Shown here in pieces: positions 62,079 through 64,000 of a stretch of 64,000 bases of DNA. A program made the position numbers and the translations under genes. The notes beneath the pieces were generated by a model. It had not been told where the DNA came from. It searched no databases and saw only the letters and a program-made list of their open reading frames with translations. The stretch's first letter is position 1; every line of letters begins with the position of its first letter. This DNA is from Streptomyces sp. RPT161 (GTDB lineage: Bacteria > Actinomycetota > Actinomycetes > Streptomycetales > Streptomycetaceae), in the NCBI RefSeq assembly GCF_027533845.1, contig NZ_JAPZVN010000001.1, positions 924,269 to 988,268 of the forward strand. Reading direction: 5' to 3'.

Positions 62079-63261
62079 GCCCCACACCGTATCGGTCCGG
62101 TTTCACCGCGAACGAGCGGGCATACAGCAGTGTCGCGAGAACCAGCACCATCGGCACCAGCATCGCCCCCCGGTAGTTCCACGCGTCGCCAATAGCCCCC
62201 ACCAGCGGTGAACCCACCAGGAAACCCACGTAGTTGAAGACATTGAGTCTGGCGATCGCGGCATCGGAAACACTCGCACCATGCCGCTCATACGCATGCC
62301 GTCCGGCGGCGGCGAAAGTCTGCGGCACGATCACACACAGCCCGAGACCGAGGACGGTGAAGCCCACCATCCCGACCCACGGCCCGGACGCGATGGCCAC
62401 CACCACGAACCCGCCCGCCGCGACCAGCGCCCCGAACCGTACGACCGCGACGGCGCCGAACCTCCGTACCCCCAGGTCACCAACGGCCCTACCGAGCAGG
62501 GTCGTCACCATATATACGTTGTAGGGAACGGTGGCCAGCTGCTCGGAACTGTGCAGGGTGTCCTGGAGGTACTTGGCACTCCAGTTGGAGACCGTCGAGT
62601 CCCCTATATACGCGAACGCCATCACCAGACAGAACGGCAGCAGCAGCCGGAACCCGATCGAGCCGCCCGCACCCTCCCCAACTCCCCTTGCGGCGCCGTC
62701 CAGTTCCTGGTCCACGAACCACCGACCGGCCACGACGGCCACCGGTATCAATACGGCGACCGTCGGTCCGTATAGCGCGGCAAGCGACAGATGCCAATGC
62801 GCTCCCACCCAGGCAAGCGATGCTCCGGCTATGCCGCCCAGGCTGTACGCGGCATGGAAGCCGAGCATGATGCTGCGCCCGTACGCGTGCTGAAGGCTGA
62901 CCCCCAGCATGTTCATGGAGGCGTCCAGGCCACCGACCGTGATCCCGAACAACGCCAGGGCGACCGCGCACTGCCACAGCGCACTCCCCGATCCCGCCCC
63001 GACCAACGCGAGGCAGACCGCCGGCTGGACCCAGCGCAGCAACACGGTCGGGCGCACCCGTTTGACCAGCTGCTCGGTGCACACGCTTCCGACACCGGCC
63101 AGGATCGGAACCGCGGCGAGGAAGACCGGCAACAGGGCGTTCGAGATGCCGTACCGATCCTGCAGAGCAGGGATCCTGGTCACCAGAAGTGCGAAGACCA
63201 CCCCCTGCACGAAGAAGCTGACGGCGAGCGAGGCCCGGCCGTGCCGCAAGCGTGCGTCCAT
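62047..63261 (-). CDS. Major facilitator superfamily transporter
   Basis: The 404-residue protein has about 12 membrane helices, with a shortened inter-helix loop after helix 2 (EQLVKRVRPTVLLRW) and the central loop VDQELDGAARGVGEGAGG. Similar small MFS proteins (YbjJ/FucP-like) are annotated as sugar or drug exporters; the substrate cannot be inferred. The ATG at 63261 opens MDARLRHGRASLAVSFFVQG. It overlaps acuC at its 3' end, and the HAD gene lies 76 bp upstream on the same strand. Confidence 0.88.
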   Translation of the reverse strand: MDARLRHGRASLAVSFFVQGVVFALLVTRIPALQDRYGISNALLPVFLAAVPILAGVGSVCTEQLVKRVRPTVLLRWVQPAVCLALVGAGSGSALWQCAVALALFGITVGGLDASMNMLGVSLQHAYGRSIMLGFHAAYSLGGIAGASLAWVGAHWHLSLAALYGPTVAVLIPVAVVAGRWFVDQELDGAARGVGEGAGGSIGFRLLLPFCLVMAFAYIGDSTVSNWSAKYLQDTLHSSEQLATVPYNVYMVTTLLGRAVGDLGVRRFGAVAVVRFGALVAAGGFVVVAIASGPWVGMVGFTVLGLGLCVIVPQTFAAAGRHAYERHGASVSDAAIARLNVFNYVGFLVGSPLVGAIGDAWNYRGAMLVPMVLVLATLLYARSFAVKPDRYGVGHERARAVDVG

Positions 63262-63337
63262 GAGGGTGGAGCGTAGGGCCCGGGACTACTGATGGGTATC
63301 CCCTGGACGCGAGCCCTTGGCTCTTTTGCCGTGGCGT

Positions 63338-63982
63338 TCAGCCCAGTAGCCGCGAAAGCTCCGACATGTCGGTGAACAGGGCCTTGGCGCCAGCCAGTTT
63401 GGCGGGCGCGGTCATCGCCGCGAACCCGTACACATCCATCCCGGCCGACACCGCGGCCTGAACTCCCAGCGGACTGTCCTCGACCACGGCACAGCGCTCG
63501 GGAGATACGCCCATCGACTTCGCCGCGTACAGGAAGAGGTCCGGCTCGGGCTTGCCACGGCCGACGTCCTGCGCGCTGAAGATCCGCTCCTCCCCGAAGT
63601 ACGAGTAGAGCCCGGTCGTCCGAAGCGCCACCCGGATCCGCTCATGGCTCCCCGACGAGGCGACACAGTACGGAATCTGACGCTCCACCAGTCCGTTCAG
63701 TACGGCGCTGGTCCCGGCCACCGGTTGCAGGTTGCTGCGGAAGGCGTCGAAGACCCTGGTGTGAAAGGTCTCGTTGAAGCCCGCGGGCAGCGTCTGCCCG
63801 GACCGCTCCATCACCAGGTCATGGATGCGGTGCACGGCGGCGCCCATGTAGTCCCGGATCGAGTCCTCGTAGGTCGTGGGATGCCCGAGCTCGGTCAGGT
63901 AGTCGGCGAGGATCCGATTGGAAATCGGCTCGCTGTCGACCAGGACGCCGTCGTTGTCGAAGATGACAAGTTCGTACCGCAT
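63338..63982 (-). CDS. HAD-IA family hydrolase
   Basis: The 214-residue protein is a HAD hydrolase of the beta-phosphoglucomutase/sugar phosphatase type. It has motif I LVIFDNDGVLVDSEP, an alpha-helical C1 cap, motif II CVASSGSHERI, motif III lysine in GRGKPEPDLFLYAA, and motif IV AVVEDSPLGVQAA. It dephosphorylates or isomerises a small phosphorylated sugar. Length and motifs are normal. It lies 76 bp upstream of the MFS gene on the same strand and may share its transcript. Confidence 0.92.
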   Translation of the reverse strand: MRYELVIFDNDGVLVDSEPISNRILADYLTELGHPTTYEDSIRDYMGAAVHRIHDLVMERSGQTLPAGFNETFHTRVFDAFRSNLQPVAGTSAVLNGLVERQIPYCVASSGSHERIRVALRTTGLYSYFGEERIFSAQDVGRGKPEPDLFLYAAKSMGVSPERCAVVEDSPLGVQAAVSAGMDVYGFAAMTAPAKLAGAKALFTDMSELSRLLG

Positions 63983-64000
63983 CGCACCACTCTAACGGGA

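Overview
The window is high-GC actinobacterial DNA. GC-rich third codon positions, frequent GTG/TTG starts, hairpin terminators without long U tracts, and marker genes (bldN-rsbN, rex-hemACDB, futalosine-pathway menaquinone genes, a WhiJ/AbaA-like XRE-DUF397 cluster, a Rex operator) point to Streptomyces or a close relative in the Streptomycetaceae. It is chromosomal. I see no rRNA or tRNA gene, no CRISPR array and no intact insertion sequence.

Layout. 0-14.4 kb: respiratory quinone genes. mqnA, mqnE and the ubiX, ubiA and ubiD homologues of the futalosine menaquinone route are all on the minus strand. They are interspersed with a cold-shock gene, a secreted lipase, a LysR/SnoaL divergent pair, an SH3 protein, a methyltransferase, a dicarboxylate symporter, an Lrp/AsnC regulator and a rhomboid protease. 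14.5-25 kb: a PLDc_N protein, a Tat-exported phosphoesterase, then a minus-strand system II cytochrome c maturation set (tlpA/resA, ccdA, resB, ccsB), a NodB-like lipoprotein, and hemL coupled to a histidine phosphatase. 25-33 kb: accessory-looking DNA. It holds a membrane-tethered XRE regulator, a gene-poor 750 bp stretch with long inverted repeats, an SDR, a secreted protein that appears to start at CTG, rtcB, two DUF3558 lipoproteins, and an intact DUF2637 protein beside a truncated copy. 33-37 kb: class I lysyl-tRNA synthetase divergent from argS.

36.8-45.6 kb: a Uma2 pseudogene with two frameshifts, a WhiJ/AbaA-like cluster (ATP-binding protein, XRE regulator, DUF397) with a strong palindrome between its divergent genes, an LCP cell-wall ligase, and a minus-strand cluster of TPR-type regulator, ArsR repressor and MgtA-type P-ATPase. 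45.9-52 kb: rex-hemA-hemC-hemD-hemB, headed by a near-consensus Rex operator, so heme synthesis is tied to the NADH/NAD+ ratio. 52-64 kb: the bldN developmental sigma factor and its anti-sigma factor rsbN, preceded by exonuclease, glutaredoxin-like and HAD genes and followed by an acyltransferase, an epimerase, ribosomal protein bS22, an excisionase-type HTH protein, a phosphatase, acuC, an MFS exporter and a second HAD hydrolase.

The genes share a respiration and redox theme: menaquinone, cytochrome c maturation, heme and Rex. From memory of the S. coelicolor map, the left block (mqn, ccs, hemL) and right block (hem, rex, bldN) lie far apart there. The accessory middle may therefore mark a rearrangement junction. 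No clearly new multi-gene system stands out. The best leads are the CTG-start secreted protein, the membrane-tethered XRE protein, the terminator-like hairpin in the csp leader, the DUF2637 partial duplication, the degenerate methyltransferase half of HemD, and several unassigned operators.
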